Made by a program: the position numbers and the translations under genes
Source: Chryseobacterium sp. ISL-80
GTDB taxonomy: Bacteria; Bacillota; Bacilli; Bacillales; Cytobacillaceae
Length of the DNA stretch: 64,000 bases
Assembly (NCBI GenBank): GCA_018613055.1
Contig: JAGGQZ010000009.1
Location: forward strand, 1 to 64,000
Direction: 5' to 3'
Notes under the pieces: model-generated
The model's database searches: none
The model's input: the letters and a program-made list of their open reading frames with translations, nothing else
What the model was told of the DNA's origin: nothing
In this document: one piece after another, positions 34,871 to 44,430 of the stretch
How positions within the stretch are numbered: the stretch's first letter is position 1
How the letters are laid out: each line of letters opens with the position of its first letter

Positions 34871-35221
34871 TCATTTCCGCAAAATTTTCTCCATCGCTTT
34901 TCCCTTCGCCAATTCATCGATCAGCTTGTCCAGATAGCGAATTTCCCTCATGGTCGGTTCTTCGATTTCTTCCACTCGGACACCGCAGATGACACCTTTG
35001 ATCAAAGTTCTTGAAGGATTGAGTTTCGGAGCTTCTTCAAAGAAGGTTTCAAAGTCTGTCTGTTTTTCAAGCTGTTCTTCAAATTCTTCCTGGCTATACC
35101 CGGTCATCCAACGAATGATTTCATCTACTTCTGTTTTTGTACGTCCCTTTCTCTCCGCCTTATTCACATAATGAGGATAGACACTAGCGACACTCATTGT
35201 ATAGATCTTGTGTTTGCTCAT
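34871..35221 (-). CDS. DUF2200 family protein
   Basis: A 116-residue cytoplasmic protein matching DUF2200 throughout: start [27 protein letters not shown], core [14 protein letters not shown] and [28 protein letters not shown]. Function unknown in the family; it is often compared to small proteins of stress or toxin context without proof. Monocistronic on the minus strand; its ATG has a GGGAGAAC site about 6 nt upstream. Confidence 0.9.
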   Translation of the reverse strand: MSKHKIYTMSVASVYPHYVNKAERKGRTKTEVDEIIRWMTGYSQEEFEEQLEKQTDFETFFEEAPKLNPSRTLIKGVICGVRVEEIEEPTMREIRYLDKLIDELAKGKAMEKILRK

Positions 35222-35373
35222 GGCATGTTCTCCCTAGTCTGTTTTTCTTCATTATAATATGAAAGATATAGCGGTTCAAACGTGCTTTTTTATCACAGTT
35301 CAAAGGAAAATGGCTCAAGGGGAAGAATAGTAAAAGCATATAGTTTTGTAAAACGGAAAAGTGGGGTGGGTTG

Positions 35374-35646
35374 ATGGCTGAGACTGAGCTTACCAGGAAG
35401 GGGAAAAAATACAAAAAATCTTTCTTCAGTGAAATCACTTTCTTACGATTACTTCGCTTTGTATTCTTTCTGACACTATCAATGTTTGTGGTATACATCT
35501 ATTTTTTGTATCTCAGGGGAGATCTTCTGAAAACGATTCTTGGAATCTGGAGCAGCCATAAGAAGGGCATTATCTCCATTTCTATTATCCTGTTCTATTC
35601 AGTTAGTATCTATCAGCTCGGTGTTTGGAGAGGGAGAAGAAGGTAG
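35374..35646 (+). CDS. Hypothetical small membrane protein
   Basis: A 90-residue protein with a charged N-terminus (KGKKYKKS), two membrane segments (about 30-48 and 62-82), and a basic tail GRRR. The start may be TTG 35371 or ATG 35374; the upstream GTGGGGTGGG is a poor ribosome site. No family recognised. Confidence 0.55.
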   Translation: MAETELTRKGKKYKKSFFSEITFLRLLRFVFFLTLSMFVVYIYFLYLRGDLLKTILGIWSSHKKGIISISIILFYSVSIYQLGVWRGRRR

Positions 35647-35892
35647 GGGCAACTAAAAAATTTGTACCAAGTGAATTCCTAGTTTTTGTCGTGAATTTTA
35701 AATGCTAACTTGATTAGCGATCAGAAACCCTCATCCTTTTGTCCTAACCATCTCTATGCCTTAATTACCCCTTTAACAAAAGCAACTAGTAATATTGATT
35801 TAAAATTAAGAAAATTCGGTTAAATATTTGCTATTAATCCTTTCGTTCCCCTAACATTATATTGTAAACAAATTGGAACAGGAGGGAATCAT

Positions 35893-37662
35893 ATGAAAAA
35901 ATTAATACGTACCGGGCTGTTTGCTTTGCTCAGTGTGTTATTGCTGGCCGGTACAATGCCTGCGACTGGATTAGCTAAAAAACCTCAGTTCAATTATGAC
36001 CAGTACAGTCAGGTCGATGTTGGAAAGGATGGCATGGTTGCGACTGCCCACCCGCTTGCATCAGAGATTGGTGCTGAGGTACTTCGAAAAGGCGGGAACG
36101 CGATTGATGCTTCGGTTGCGATTCAGTTTGCCTTAAACGTAGTAGAACCGATGATGTCCGGAATCGGCGGCGGCGGTTTCATGATGGTTTATGATGGTAA
36201 AACAAAGGAAACCACCATCGTGAACAGCCGGGAGCGGGCTCCTGAAGGCGCGACTCCAGACATGTTCCTCGACGAAAATGGGAACCCGATTCCTTTTGGG
36301 GAACGCTCGACCGGTGGAACTGCAGTCGGAGTGCCAGGGACACTGAAAGGTCTTGAAACAGCGCTTGATATGTGGGGAACTCGTCCGCTCCAACAGCTGA
36401 TTGGGCCTGCCGTCAAGCTGGCTGACAAAGGATTCCCGATTGATTCGGTCCTGGCAGAAGCGATTGCTGATAATCAGGAAAAGTTATCAAGATCAGCAGC
36501 AGGTAAGGTTTTCTTGCCAGACGGAAAGCCGCTGAAAGAGGGAGATGTCCTTGTTCAGGATGACCTGGCTAAAACGTTCAAGCTGATTCGTTCAAAAGGA
36601 ACGGATGCACTGTATAAAGGAGAGATCGCAGAGGCGTTAGCCGGTGTAGTCCAGGATTTCGGAGGTTCGATGACTCCTGAGGATCTGGCAAAGTATGATG
36701 TAACGGTTGATGAGCCTGTTTGGGGAGACTATAAGGGCTACGAAATTGCCAGCATGCCTCCACCAAGCTCAGGAGGTGTCTTCCTCCTTCAAATGCTGAA
36801 AACATTGGACGGCTTCAACCTGTCCCAGTATGATGTCAACTCGACAGAAAAATATCATCTTCTAGCTGAAGCCATGCATCTTGCTTACGCTGACCGCGCG
36901 GCATACGCAGGAGATCCTGAATTCGTCAATGTTCCAGTGAATGGATTGCTACACCCTGATTACATCAAGGAACGCCAGGAGTTGATCAATGTTGATTCTG
37001 TCAATCAGAATCCAACAGCCGGTGATCCGTGGAAATATGAGAATTCAGAAGCCAACTATTCACAGACAAGCCAGCCAAATGACAGACAGTATGGAGAAAC
37101 CACCCATTTTACTGTAGCGGATAAATGGGGGAATGTTGTCTCCTACACAACAACGATTGAACAAGTGTTTGGAACGGGCATCATGGTGCCTGGTTATGGT
37201 TTCATGCTGAACAATGAATTGACCGACTTTGATGCAGTCCCTGGTGGCGCCAATGAAGTTCAGCCAAACAAACGTCCATTAAGCAGCATGACACCAACGA
37301 TAGTTTTTGAAAACGACGAACCAGTCCTGACGGTGGGCTCTCCGGGAGGACCGACGATAATTACCTCCGTGCTGCAAACCATCCTCCACGCCATCGAGTA
37401 TGATATGGAGCTGAAGGAAGCAGTCGAACAGCCTAGAATCTACACCAACAATCTGAATTCGTACCGATTTGAAGAAGGTATCAGCACTGATACCATAAAC
37501 GAACTGAATGCGATGGGCCATAAATTTGGTTCTAGTCCGACGACAATTGGCAATGTCCAAAGCATCTTGATCGACCGTGAAAACGGTACGTTTAAAGGTG
37601 TGGCAGACTCAAGCAGAAATGGCGCAGCAATTGGAGTCAATCTTAAAGGAAACCGAAAATAA
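35893..37662 (+). CDS. ggt: Gamma-glutamyltransferase, secreted
   Basis: A 589-residue precursor, close to the usual Bacillus Ggt length. The signal peptide covers about 1-28 and ends in an AxA-like site before KKPQFN. The N-terminal large-subunit motifs are GGNAIDASVAIQFALNVVEPMMSGIGGGGF and NSRERAPEGAT. Autocleavage is expected before Thr403 in GETTHFTVADKWGNVV, which becomes the small-subunit nucleophile. Downstream are NELTDFDAVPGGANEVQPNKRPLSSMTPT and GSPGGPTII, the oxyanion loop. It hydrolyses or transfers gamma-glutamyl groups of glutathione, glutamine or polyglutamate outside the cell. AGGAGGG lies upstream; a terminator follows. Confidence 0.95.
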   Translation: MKKLIRTGLFALLSVLLLAGTMPATGLAKKPQFNYDQYSQVDVGKDGMVATAHPLASEIGAEVLRKGGNAIDASVAIQFALNVVEPMMSGIGGGGFMMVYDGKTKETTIVNSRERAPEGATPDMFLDENGNPIPFGERSTGGTAVGVPGTLKGLETALDMWGTRPLQQLIGPAVKLADKGFPIDSVLAEAIADNQEKLSRSAAGKVFLPDGKPLKEGDVLVQDDLAKTFKLIRSKGTDALYKGEIAEALAGVVQDFGGSMTPEDLAKYDVTVDEPVWGDYKGYEIASMPPPSSGGVFLLQMLKTLDGFNLSQYDVNSTEKYHLLAEAMHLAYADRAAYAGDPEFVNVPVNGLLHPDYIKERQELINVDSVNQNPTAGDPWKYENSEANYSQTSQPNDRQYGETTHFTVADKWGNVVSYTTTIEQVFGTGIMVPGYGFMLNNELTDFDAVPGGANEVQPNKRPLSSMTPTIVFENDEPVLTVGSPGGPTIITSVLQTILHAIEYDMELKEAVEQPRIYTNNLNSYRFEEGISTDTINELNAMGHKFGSSPTTIGNVQSILIDRENGTFKGVADSSRNGAAIGVNLKGNRK

Positions 37663-37672
37663 GCATGAAAGG

Positions 37673-37700
37673 AAGGAGCGGGGTTTTCCGCTCCTTTTTT
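37673..37700 (+). terminator. Terminator after ggt
   Basis: AAGGAGCGG (37673-37681) pairs with CCGCTCCTT (37688-37696), followed by a T-run. Confidence 0.92.
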
Positions 37701-38130
37701 CTGCCTTTATAGGCTACGCCAAGGTGAGTCTAACTAGAAAAATCAATTTAATCCTTTTTTATTTTTAGTTCTGGTTTATTTTTATGTAAGAAGGGAATAC
37801 ATAAGCGGGGAATTTTCGTCTATATGTACAGGAGCCGTTTTTGAAGTTTAATGATCACCATTCAATTTTAACATTGCCAAATTTCTAAACTTTTGCCACC
37901 GCAGTCAGTAACTCCGATAAACATTTAATAGGAAAGAAATAAGCGATTACATAATATTACTTCTAAACTACTGGTTCGATTAGAAAATAATAGAAGGAAA
38001 AATTTACAGTCTTTTTATAGAATATTAAATAACTTTACATTAGCTTAAAAATCTTATAGAATGTTTGAATGGCTTGCATAATCTTAAAAGCTATTAAAAC
38101 AGTAGACGGTAGAAAGAGGGGGAGAAAAAG
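37701..38130. other. Long leader/intergenic region before LTA synthase
   Basis: 430 bp of AT-rich DNA with no supported ORF. A good promoter is at 38034-38062, which would give a leader of about 60 nt. The rest shows nothing I can name. Confidence 0.6.
38034..38062 (+). promoter_or_regulatory. Sigma-A-type promoter of the LTA synthase gene
   Basis: TTTACA (38034-38039), a 17-nt spacer and TAGAAT (38057-38062), 68 nt before the GTG start. Confidence 0.6.
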
Positions 38131-40062
38131 GTGTTTAAAAAAATACAAAAAAACCACATGGGCCTTTTCCTTTTAGCTGTTGTCTTATTATGGGTGAAAA
38201 CATATTTAGTACAACATTTAGAATTTAAACTAGGCTTGGATAATAATGTACAAGAATTTCTATTATTTTTGAATCCGTTAGGTTCTGTCATGTTATTCTT
38301 GGGATTTTCTTTGTTTTCAAGGAAAAGAAAATTCCTATGGCTCATTGTTTTTGACTTTATTTTGAGCTTCTTATTGTTTGCGAATGTTGTGTATTACCGA
38401 TTCTTTAGTGATTTCATTACGATCCCAACGATTTCGCAGACACAAAACTTTGGGGATGTAAGCACGAGTGTGTCATCTCTGTTAAAACCGTATGACTTTT
38501 TATTTTTCCTGGACACGCTGATTGTATTGGCTGTTGGATTAATCTTCAAAAAAGAGCGTACGGGCGGAAGGGTAAACCATAGAAGTGTGGCGACAGTGTT
38601 TATCACCGCCATCCTAATCATGTCAGTGAACCTCGGTCTGGCAGAAAAAGATCGACCACAATTACTGACAAGAACATTCGACCGCAACTATATTGTTAAG
38701 TATTTGGGGATGTACAACTACACTATTTATGATGCTGTACAGAGTGTCAATGGCTCCATGAAACGCGCTATGGCAAGTACGGATGATTTAACTGAAATCC
38801 TCAATTACCAGAGAACACATTACGCAAAACCGAATCCGGAATATTTTGGTGCTGCAAAAGGAATGAACGTTGTATACTTCCACCTTGAATCAATGCAAAA
38901 TTTCTTGATTGATTATAAACTTCACGGCGAAGAAGTAACGCCATTCTTGAACTCTTTAACTAGAGATGCAAATACCCTGTATTTTGATAACTTTTTCCAT
39001 CAAACAGCTCAGGGGAAGACATCTGATGCTGAGTTCATCCTTGAGAATTCCCTATACGGTCTGCCGCAAGGGTCTGCCTTCTCTACTAAAGGAATGAACA
39101 CGTATCAAGCTGCACCTGCGATCCTTGGCCAAAACGGATACAGTTCTGCTGTGTTCCACGGGAACAATGGATCGTTCTGGAACCGTGATGAAATTTATAA
39201 ATCATTTGGCTATGAGAACTTCTTTGATTCAAGCTATTACAACTTGAATGAAGAGGACCTTGCAGAGTATGGGTTAATGGATAAGCCATTCCTAGAACAA
39301 TCACAGCCAATGCTCGAATCATTGCCACAACCGTTTTATACAAAATTCATTACCGTATCCAACCATTTTCCTTATCATATGGATCAAGAAAAAACTACAA
39401 TTGAACCTCATACAACTGGAGATGCATCCGTTGATTCATACTTCCAGACAGCGCGATATGCTGATGAGGCATTAAAAGAGTTCTTTGACTATCTAAAGGA
39501 AACCGGACTATATGATAACACCGTTGTTATCATGTACGGTGACCACTATGGCATTTCCGATAATCATAATAAGGCGATGGAGCAAGTATTAGGCAAAGAA
39601 ATTACTCCATTCGAAAGTGCCGGCCTTCAGCGCGTACCGTTATTAATGCATGTACCTGGAGTCAAAGGTGGCACAATGCATGAATATGGAGGTCAAATTG
39701 ATCTGATGCCGACTCTTATGCATTTATTGGGAATTGATACAAAGCCTTACCTGCAAATGGGTACAGACTTACTATCAGAAGAACACGATGAGCTAGTGCC
39801 GTTCCGAAATGGTGATTTCGTAAGTCCAACTGCCTCTTACATTAACGGTAAGTATTATGACTCAACAACCGGAACTGTGATCGAGGAAACAGAAGAGGCA
39901 AAACATCAGAAGGAAATCACAGAGACCATTCTGAATTACTCTGATAAGGTTGTAGAAGGTGACCTTTTACGTTTCTACACTCCTAATGGTTTTGTCCCGG
40001 TTGACCGTTCACAGTACAATTATAATAAGAAAAACGAACCGACCAGCAACAAAGCAAAATAA
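38131..40062 (+). CDS. LTA synthase family protein (LtaS-like glycerol-phosphate transferase)
   Basis: A 643-residue membrane enzyme. Five N-terminal helices (about 10-175) are followed by an extracellular sulfatase-fold domain (about 245-610). The nucleophile Thr297 lies in AQGKTSDAEF, manganese ligands are in YFHLESMQN and MYGDHYGI, and a substrate-site FHGNNGSFWNRD is present. It polymerises glycerol phosphate from phosphatidylglycerol into lipoteichoic acid, or primes it. GTG start with GAGGGGGAG about 8 nt upstream. Bacillus has up to four paralogues (LtaS, YfnI, YqgS, YvgJ); which one this is cannot be said from inspection. Confidence 0.94.
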   Translation: MFKKIQKNHMGLFLLAVVLLWVKTYLVQHLEFKLGLDNNVQEFLLFLNPLGSVMLFLGFSLFSRKRKFLWLIVFDFILSFLLFANVVYYRFFSDFITIPTISQTQNFGDVSTSVSSLLKPYDFLFFLDTLIVLAVGLIFKKERTGGRVNHRSVATVFITAILIMSVNLGLAEKDRPQLLTRTFDRNYIVKYLGMYNYTIYDAVQSVNGSMKRAMASTDDLTEILNYQRTHYAKPNPEYFGAAKGMNVVYFHLESMQNFLIDYKLHGEEVTPFLNSLTRDANTLYFDNFFHQTAQGKTSDAEFILENSLYGLPQGSAFSTKGMNTYQAAPAILGQNGYSSAVFHGNNGSFWNRDEIYKSFGYENFFDSSYYNLNEEDLAEYGLMDKPFLEQSQPMLESLPQPFYTKFITVSNHFPYHMDQEKTTIEPHTTGDASVDSYFQTARYADEALKEFFDYLKETGLYDNTVVIMYGDHYGISDNHNKAMEQVLGKEITPFESAGLQRVPLLMHVPGVKGGTMHEYGGQIDLMPTLMHLLGIDTKPYLQMGTDLLSEEHDELVPFRNGDFVSPTASYINGKYYDSTTGTVIEETEEAKHQKEITETILNYSDKVVEGDLLRFYTPNGFVPVDRSQYNYNKKNEPTSNKAK

Positions 40063-40070
40063 ATACAGAA

Positions 40071-40105
40071 AAGCTGCCGAGCACCATAAGCCCGGCAGCT
40101 TTTTT
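40071..40105 (+). terminator. Terminator after the LTA synthase gene
   Basis: AAGCTGCCG (40071-40079) pairs with CGGCAGCTT (40093-40101), followed by T residues. Confidence 0.9.
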
Positions 40106-40246
40106 GTATTAAAAGGACACCAAACGTACTTATCATGCTTCATATCCTTTCACCTATTAAAGCCATAAATGCTATACTTAGTATCGAATGAAAAAAGGAA
40201 CGGATCAGCCTGACCGTTTGTCATTTAGAGCAAAGGAGTTAACGCA

Positions 40247-40885
40247 ATGGCAAATGTACATATTTTTACGAAGAGAGAGGAAATCGCGAACGCGATCATC
40301 CATGGAATAGGCGGACTATTAAGCATTGCCGGACTCGTCATCCTGATTGTCTTTGCATCACTGTACGGAACTGCATGGCATGTCGTCAGTTTTACCTTAT
40401 TCGGAGCGACAATGGTCCTGCTATATACATCTTCAACACTCGTCCATAGCTTTCCACCCGGCAAAGCAAAGGACTTCTTTGAAATCATGGACCACTCATC
40501 CATTTATTTCTTCATTGCCGGCACCTACACACCATTCCTATTCATCGCCGTTAAAGGGACATTAGGATGGACCTTATTCGGAATCGTCTGGGGTCTTTCC
40601 ATCGCAGGAACAGTGTTCAAATCGCTGTTCGTCAAACGGTTCCTGCATACATCAACAGTGTTATATGTAGTAATGGGCTGGCTGATTGTATTTGCCTGGG
40701 GACCACTAACACAAAATGTCTCCTCACAAGGACTGTTATTCCTCGTGATCGGTGGAGTCCTATATACAGTAGGAGCCATCTTTTACGTCTGGCGCGGGTT
40801 CCATTACCACCATGCAATCTGGCATGTGTTTGTTTTAGCCGGATCGATCATGCACTTTTTTGCGGTTTTGAGTTTGTTGCCATAA
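40247..40885 (+). CDS. Hemolysin III / PAQR-family membrane protein
   Basis: A 212-residue seven-helix protein. The PAQR signatures are EEIANAIIHGIGGLLSIAGL near the N-terminus, FEIMDHSSIYFFIAGTYTPF in the middle, and FHYHHAIWHVFVLAGSIMHFF at the end; these bear the conserved Ser/Asp/His zinc-site residues. Members act as hydrolases or in lipid homeostasis; the hemolysin label is historical. AAAGGAG lies about 9 nt before ATG. A decayed copy of its C-terminal coding segment appears at 46536-46584. Confidence 0.93.
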   Translation: MANVHIFTKREEIANAIIHGIGGLLSIAGLVILIVFASLYGTAWHVVSFTLFGATMVLLYTSSTLVHSFPPGKAKDFFEIMDHSSIYFFIAGTYTPFLFIAVKGTLGWTLFGIVWGLSIAGTVFKSLFVKRFLHTSTVLYVVMGWLIVFAWGPLTQNVSSQGLLFLVIGGVLYTVGAIFYVWRGFHYHHAIWHVFVLAGSIMHFFAVLSLLP

Positions 40886-40896
40886 GGGGAACGAAA

Positions 40897-40933
40897 AAGA
40901 GTTAGAGGACGATTTGTCTTCTAACTCTTTTTA
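40897..40933. terminator. Bidirectional terminator between hemolysin III and padR genes
   Basis: AAAGAGTTAGA (40897-40907) pairs with TCTAACTCTTT (40920-40930), with A-rich and T-rich flanks on the two sides. It overlaps the end of the padR-like gene. Confidence 0.85.
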
Positions 40934-41427
40934 ATATTTTTCAAAAGGTCTTCAAACCATTTGATATAAAGTTCATTCGTTCCCTTGTAATGTCTGTGGA
41001 TCAGTTGAGGAAGTTGTTCTGGATAGTCAGTCTGGATCGAGTTTTCTTCCTTTAGCTCGAGGATCCATTGTTGGATCATATTCTTTATTTCTTCAACATT
41101 TGATGAATGGATGAAAAGGGTGGCGGGATAAAGAGAGCGCGGTTCTTTCAGCCTTTGTTCAAATACGAGCTGAATCTCCCTGGACAGTTGAGTCTTTCCT
41201 TCATCCGTGATTTGGTAGACAGTCCTGTTCGGACGATTGTTGACTTGTTCTTCTTTTTCAGCTTTCACCCATTCATGCTTTTCAAGCTTTCTAATCGCAT
41301 GATAGACGTTCCCATCCGTCACCGGGAAGAGATGGTCCCATTTATTTTCGATAATCGTCTTCTTCATTTCATATGGGTGATAGGATTTCTCCTGCAGTAA
41401 TCCTAAAAGGACAATCTGGATGGACAT
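40921..41427 (-). CDS. PadR-family transcriptional regulator
   Basis: A 168-residue regulator. The winged helix is at about 1-85: MSIQIVLLGLLQEKSYHPYEMKK, FPVTDGNVYHAIRKLEKHEWVKAE and VYQITDEGKTQL, the PadR hallmark. A helical dimerisation tail (about 95-165) follows, of the Vir/AphA-like type. The start at 41427 matches the family N-terminus; the frame extends 14 codons further upstream. It may repress a drug exporter; the ABC-2 exporter at 43504 is the nearest candidate but not adjacent. Confidence 0.9.
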   Translation of the reverse strand: MSIQIVLLGLLQEKSYHPYEMKKTIIENKWDHLFPVTDGNVYHAIRKLEKHEWVKAEKEEQVNNRPNRTVYQITDEGKTQLSREIQLVFEQRLKEPRSLYPATLFIHSSNVEEIKNMIQQWILELKEENSIQTDYPEQLPQLIHRHYKGTNELYIKWFEDLLKNIKKS

Positions 41428-41480
41428 GGTTTCACTTCTTTCGATTGGGCTAGAAATACAATATATCATGAAAGCTAAAA

Positions 41481-41505
41481 AAGGGACGCATAAATGGCTT
41501 CCCTT
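41481..41505 (-). terminator. Terminator after the GNAT gene
   Basis: On the minus strand AAGGGA pairs with TCCCTT over a 13-nt loop, followed by TTTT. Confidence 0.65.
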
Positions 41506-41517
41506 ATAAGAAAGGCA

Positions 41518-41979
41518 TTATAGTTTTAGCTTCAAACCTTCATGGGTTGCAGTAAAACCTAATTTTTCATAAAACCTCAATGCGTCTGGCCTTTGTTTAT
41601 CCGTTGTCAGCTGCACTAAATGACAGTCCCGTTCTTCCGCTCGCTTAATGGCCCATTTAATCAGTTCAGTTCCTATACCCATTCCTCTGACTCGTGATGA
41701 GGTCCTGACTCCTTCAATAGTCGCTCTCCATCCGCCTTGATGGGTGATGTAGGGGGTAAAAGTAATTTGCTGTACGCCAATCACTTCATCTCCAACACAA
41801 GCAACAATTAATTCATTATTAGGGTCCGAGGAAATTGCCTTAAATGCGTCCAGATAACTTTGGGAAAGTGGCTGCAAAAAACGTTCACGCTGACTTCCTA
41901 AAAGATCATCAGCAAGCATTTCAACGATACAGTTTAAATCTTTTTCTTCAGCCATTCTAAACACCAATTTAGCATCCAT
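41518..41979 (-). CDS. GNAT-family N-acetyltransferase
   Basis: A 153-residue acetyltransferase. It begins KLVFRMAEEKDLNCIVEMLADD. The central strand is IGVQQITFTPYITHQGG, and the acetyl-CoA loop RVRGMGIGTELIKWAIKRAEERDCHLVQLTT is followed by the DALRFYEKLGF end block. The start at 41979 (MDAKLV) follows the family and has GAGG about 10 nt upstream; an ATG at 42003 is possible. Substrate unknown. Confidence 0.9.
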   Translation of the reverse strand: MDAKLVFRMAEEKDLNCIVEMLADDLLGSQRERFLQPLSQSYLDAFKAISSDPNNELIVACVGDEVIGVQQITFTPYITHQGGWRATIEGVRTSSRVRGMGIGTELIKWAIKRAEERDCHLVQLTTDKQRPDALRFYEKLGFTATHEGLKLKL

Positions 41980-42118
41980 TCTTATTCGCCTCATCTCATT
42001 CATCTATTTGCTTCTATGCTAACTGATTTATACACATAAGTGAATGGTGTAGTTTTAATGAGTTGTAATAAGATATTCTTATGTTAGCGGGGAAGCGGGG
42101 GAATAACTTAACAATGAA

Positions 42119-42148
42119 AACAGACTAAACCATATGGCTTAGTCTGTT
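42119..42148 (-). terminator. Terminator after the SDR gene
   Basis: AACAGACTAA/TTAGTCTGTT-type stem; the minus-strand 3' side runs into TTTTC. Weak tail. Confidence 0.6.
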
Positions 42149-42162
42149 AGATAAAGCACCTA

Positions 42163-42900
42163 TTATTGTGCAGAAAAACCGCCGTCAATGACTAGTTCGG
42201 CACCAGTAATGTAAGCTGCATCATCAGAAGCCAGGAACAAGACGGCCCTTGCTACATCATCAGCTTGTCCAAGACGCTGCAATGGTGTAGCCATAATCAA
42301 GCGCTGCACAACCTCACTTGATTCTGACAAGTTTTCCGTCATTGGTGTTTGGATGACACCAGGGAATACAGTATTTACACGGATTCCGAATCTACCATAT
42401 GCGGTGCTCGCAGCACGTGAAATGGATCGTACAGCACCTTTTGAAGCGGTATACGTATTCACGCCCAAACCAACCATAGCAGTATAGCTTGAAATATTCA
42501 CAACAACACCGCTTTTTTGTTCCACCATATGTGGCAGCACGTGCTTCATGCCAGCAAACGGACCAAAACCATTAATGCGCATCATGAGGTCCCAATCTTC
42601 AATCGTTGTTTCATCCATTTCTTTTTCTGTCGCAATTCCCGCGTTATTAATCAGTATATCAATTCTGCCATGATCAGCAATGATTTCATCAACAGCCTTT
42701 TTCCAATCGTCCTCAGACATTACATTCAACAACTTGCCTTCAATCGAGTCATGCTGGCTGACCACATCAAGCAATTCTTTATTTATATCAGCCGCAATGA
42801 CATAAGCGTCTTCTTCAACAAAAAGCTCAGACATTCTTTTCCCCATACCTGAAGCTCCACCTGTAATCAAAACGATTTTATTATCAAATTTCCCCATCAT
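42163..42900 (-). CDS. Short-chain dehydrogenase/reductase
   Basis: A 245-residue classical SDR. The cofactor motif is VLITGGASGMGKRMSELF, with an Asp after strand 2 (VIAADIN) that favours NAD. Further motifs are ILINNAGIA, the catalytic Ser in VVNISSYTAMVG, YTASKGAVRS with Tyr and Lys, and FPGVIQTPMTE. The start at 42900 has GGGAGGAATT directly upstream; an in-frame ATG at 42924 lacks a ribosome site. Substrate unknown; monocistronic. Confidence 0.93.
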   Translation of the reverse strand: MMGKFDNKIVLITGGASGMGKRMSELFVEEDAYVIAADINKELLDVVSQHDSIEGKLLNVMSEDDWKKAVDEIIADHGRIDILINNAGIATEKEMDETTIEDWDLMMRINGFGPFAGMKHVLPHMVEQKSGVVVNISSYTAMVGLGVNTYTASKGAVRSISRAASTAYGRFGIRVNTVFPGVIQTPMTENLSESSEVVQRLIMATPLQRLGQADDVARAVLFLASDDAAYITGAELVIDGGFSAQ

Positions 42901-43210
42901 AATTCCTCCCTTTCCTGTGTTCACTCATATTATATTCGAATATATACTTTGTGCAAAGTAATATGTTTTTCATTTTTAGCATTTAGTTGGAGGGGATGGA
43001 AGAATATTCACTAAGAGATTTTGACAGTATTGTAGTAAGTAAGATTTTATTTTGTATAGTTTTGCAATAGTCAAACACAACAGTTCCGACTAGATAAATT
43101 AACCGATTCAAACATTAGATAGGGGAACAATTCTGCGATTCGAGAAAGGGATTGATTACCTGTTACTAGAATATGTATTAAGAATTAGTGAACAAGGAGC
43201 TGTCAGGAAG

Positions 43211-43468
43211 ATGAAGCTATTTTTACAAGCCATCAGCGCTTCTGTTGTGATCCATTTCCTTTATTTTGCTGGTGTCATGTTTGTAGGCTATATAAAAACG
43301 AAAAACTATCAACCAGATGTTACGGGTGCCTGGGATCAGGTCGACCCACTACAAACACAAGTAGCATTTGGGTACAATGGTTCACCTTTTTTGTTTCTAT
43401 TTACCTTCCTAGCAGTCGCGATGATTTCTGGAATGATTATATTTTCGTTTAAAAAAGTTGCTGAATAG
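43211..43468 (+). CDS. Hypothetical small membrane protein ahead of an ABC exporter
   Basis: An 85-residue protein with membrane segments at about 5-27 and 58-78 and an acidic outer loop (TGAWDQVDPLQTQ). AGGAAG lies 4 nt upstream of the ATG. It is 35 nt ahead of the ATPase gene, so it is probably cotranscribed with the ABC-2 pair. No family recognised. Confidence 0.65.
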   Translation: MKLFLQAISASVVIHFLYFAGVMFVGYIKTKNYQPDVTGAWDQVDPLQTQVAFGYNGSPFLFLFTFLAVAMISGMIIFSFKKVAE

Positions 43469-43503
43469 TGCTAAATTTTTATAGATACCTTTGGAGGATT
43501 GCT

Positions 43504-44430
43504 ATGCAAAATGACATCATCGTCGATGTAAAAGGAGTTAAAAAACGATATGGTTCTTTCACCGCTGTCAAAGGAGTATCCTTTCAGGTGAAAAGAGGAG
43601 AAATTTTCGGCCTGCTTGGTCCGAATGGAGCTGGCAAGACGACCACTATTGAAATGTTGGTGGGCCTCAGAAAGCCAGACGAGGGCACCGCAACACTATC
43701 AAGCTATGATGTAATAAAAGAAGTGAACAAAGTCAAAGAGGTGATTGGTGTACAGCTTCAGTCCACCTCCTTGTTTGAATTGTTAAAAGTAGAAGAAATT
43801 CTGCATTTGTATGGGAGCTTTTATCCGACACACGTGGACATTAATGGACTAATCGAAGATATGCTGCTGACAGAGAAGCGGAATGACAGAATTAAAGGAC
43901 TATCAGGCGGGCAAAAGCAGCGACTTGCCATTGCACTTGCTCTGATCCACGACCCAGACATTGTATTCCTCGATGAGCCAACGACCGGGCTTGACCCGCA
44001 GGCAAGAAGGACCCTTTGGGACATCGTTCTCCGCTTGAAAGAGCGGGGAAAAACGATCATTCTCTCGACACATTATATGGACGAAGCCCATGTGCTTTGT
44101 GACCGCATCGGAATCATGGACCAGGGCGAGCTGATTGCTCTTGATACGCCAATGAATCTCGTGAAAAAACTGCAGTCTACAAGTACAGTGGAATTCCATT
44201 TGAGCAATCCACCAGAGCAAGGCTGGTTTTTGAAAATGGAGGGAGTGGAGGAAGTATCGATTAAAGACAACTTTGTCCAGTTATATACGGATGATGTTCA
44301 AGTCACCCTGACTTCCTTGATTCATGCATCAGAAGAACATCATTTCAAAATTGAGGATTTACAGACTCGATCAGCGACATTAGAGGATGTATTCATCCAT
44401 ATGACTGGAAGGAGCATCAGGGAATCATGA
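43504..44430 (+). CDS. ABC transporter ATP-binding protein (ABC-2 exporter)
   Basis: A 308-residue ATPase. Walker A is GLLGPNGAGKTTT, the signature LSGGQKQRLAIALAL, Walker B IVFLDEPTTGLD, and the switch His is in ILSTHYMDEA. A C-terminal regulatory tail of about 90 residues follows (drug-exporter DrrA/CcmA type). ATG at 43504 has TTGGAGG 7 nt upstream; the frame is open 12 codons earlier. Its stop overlaps the permease ATG by 4 nt. Confidence 0.94.
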   Translation: MQNDIIVDVKGVKKRYGSFTAVKGVSFQVKRGEIFGLLGPNGAGKTTTIEMLVGLRKPDEGTATLSSYDVIKEVNKVKEVIGVQLQSTSLFELLKVEEILHLYGSFYPTHVDINGLIEDMLLTEKRNDRIKGLSGGQKQRLAIALALIHDPDIVFLDEPTTGLDPQARRTLWDIVLRLKERGKTIILSTHYMDEAHVLCDRIGIMDQGELIALDTPMNLVKKLQSTSTVEFHLSNPPEQGWFLKMEGVEEVSIKDNFVQLYTDDVQVTLTSLIHASEEHHFKIEDLQTRSATLEDVFIHMTGRSIRES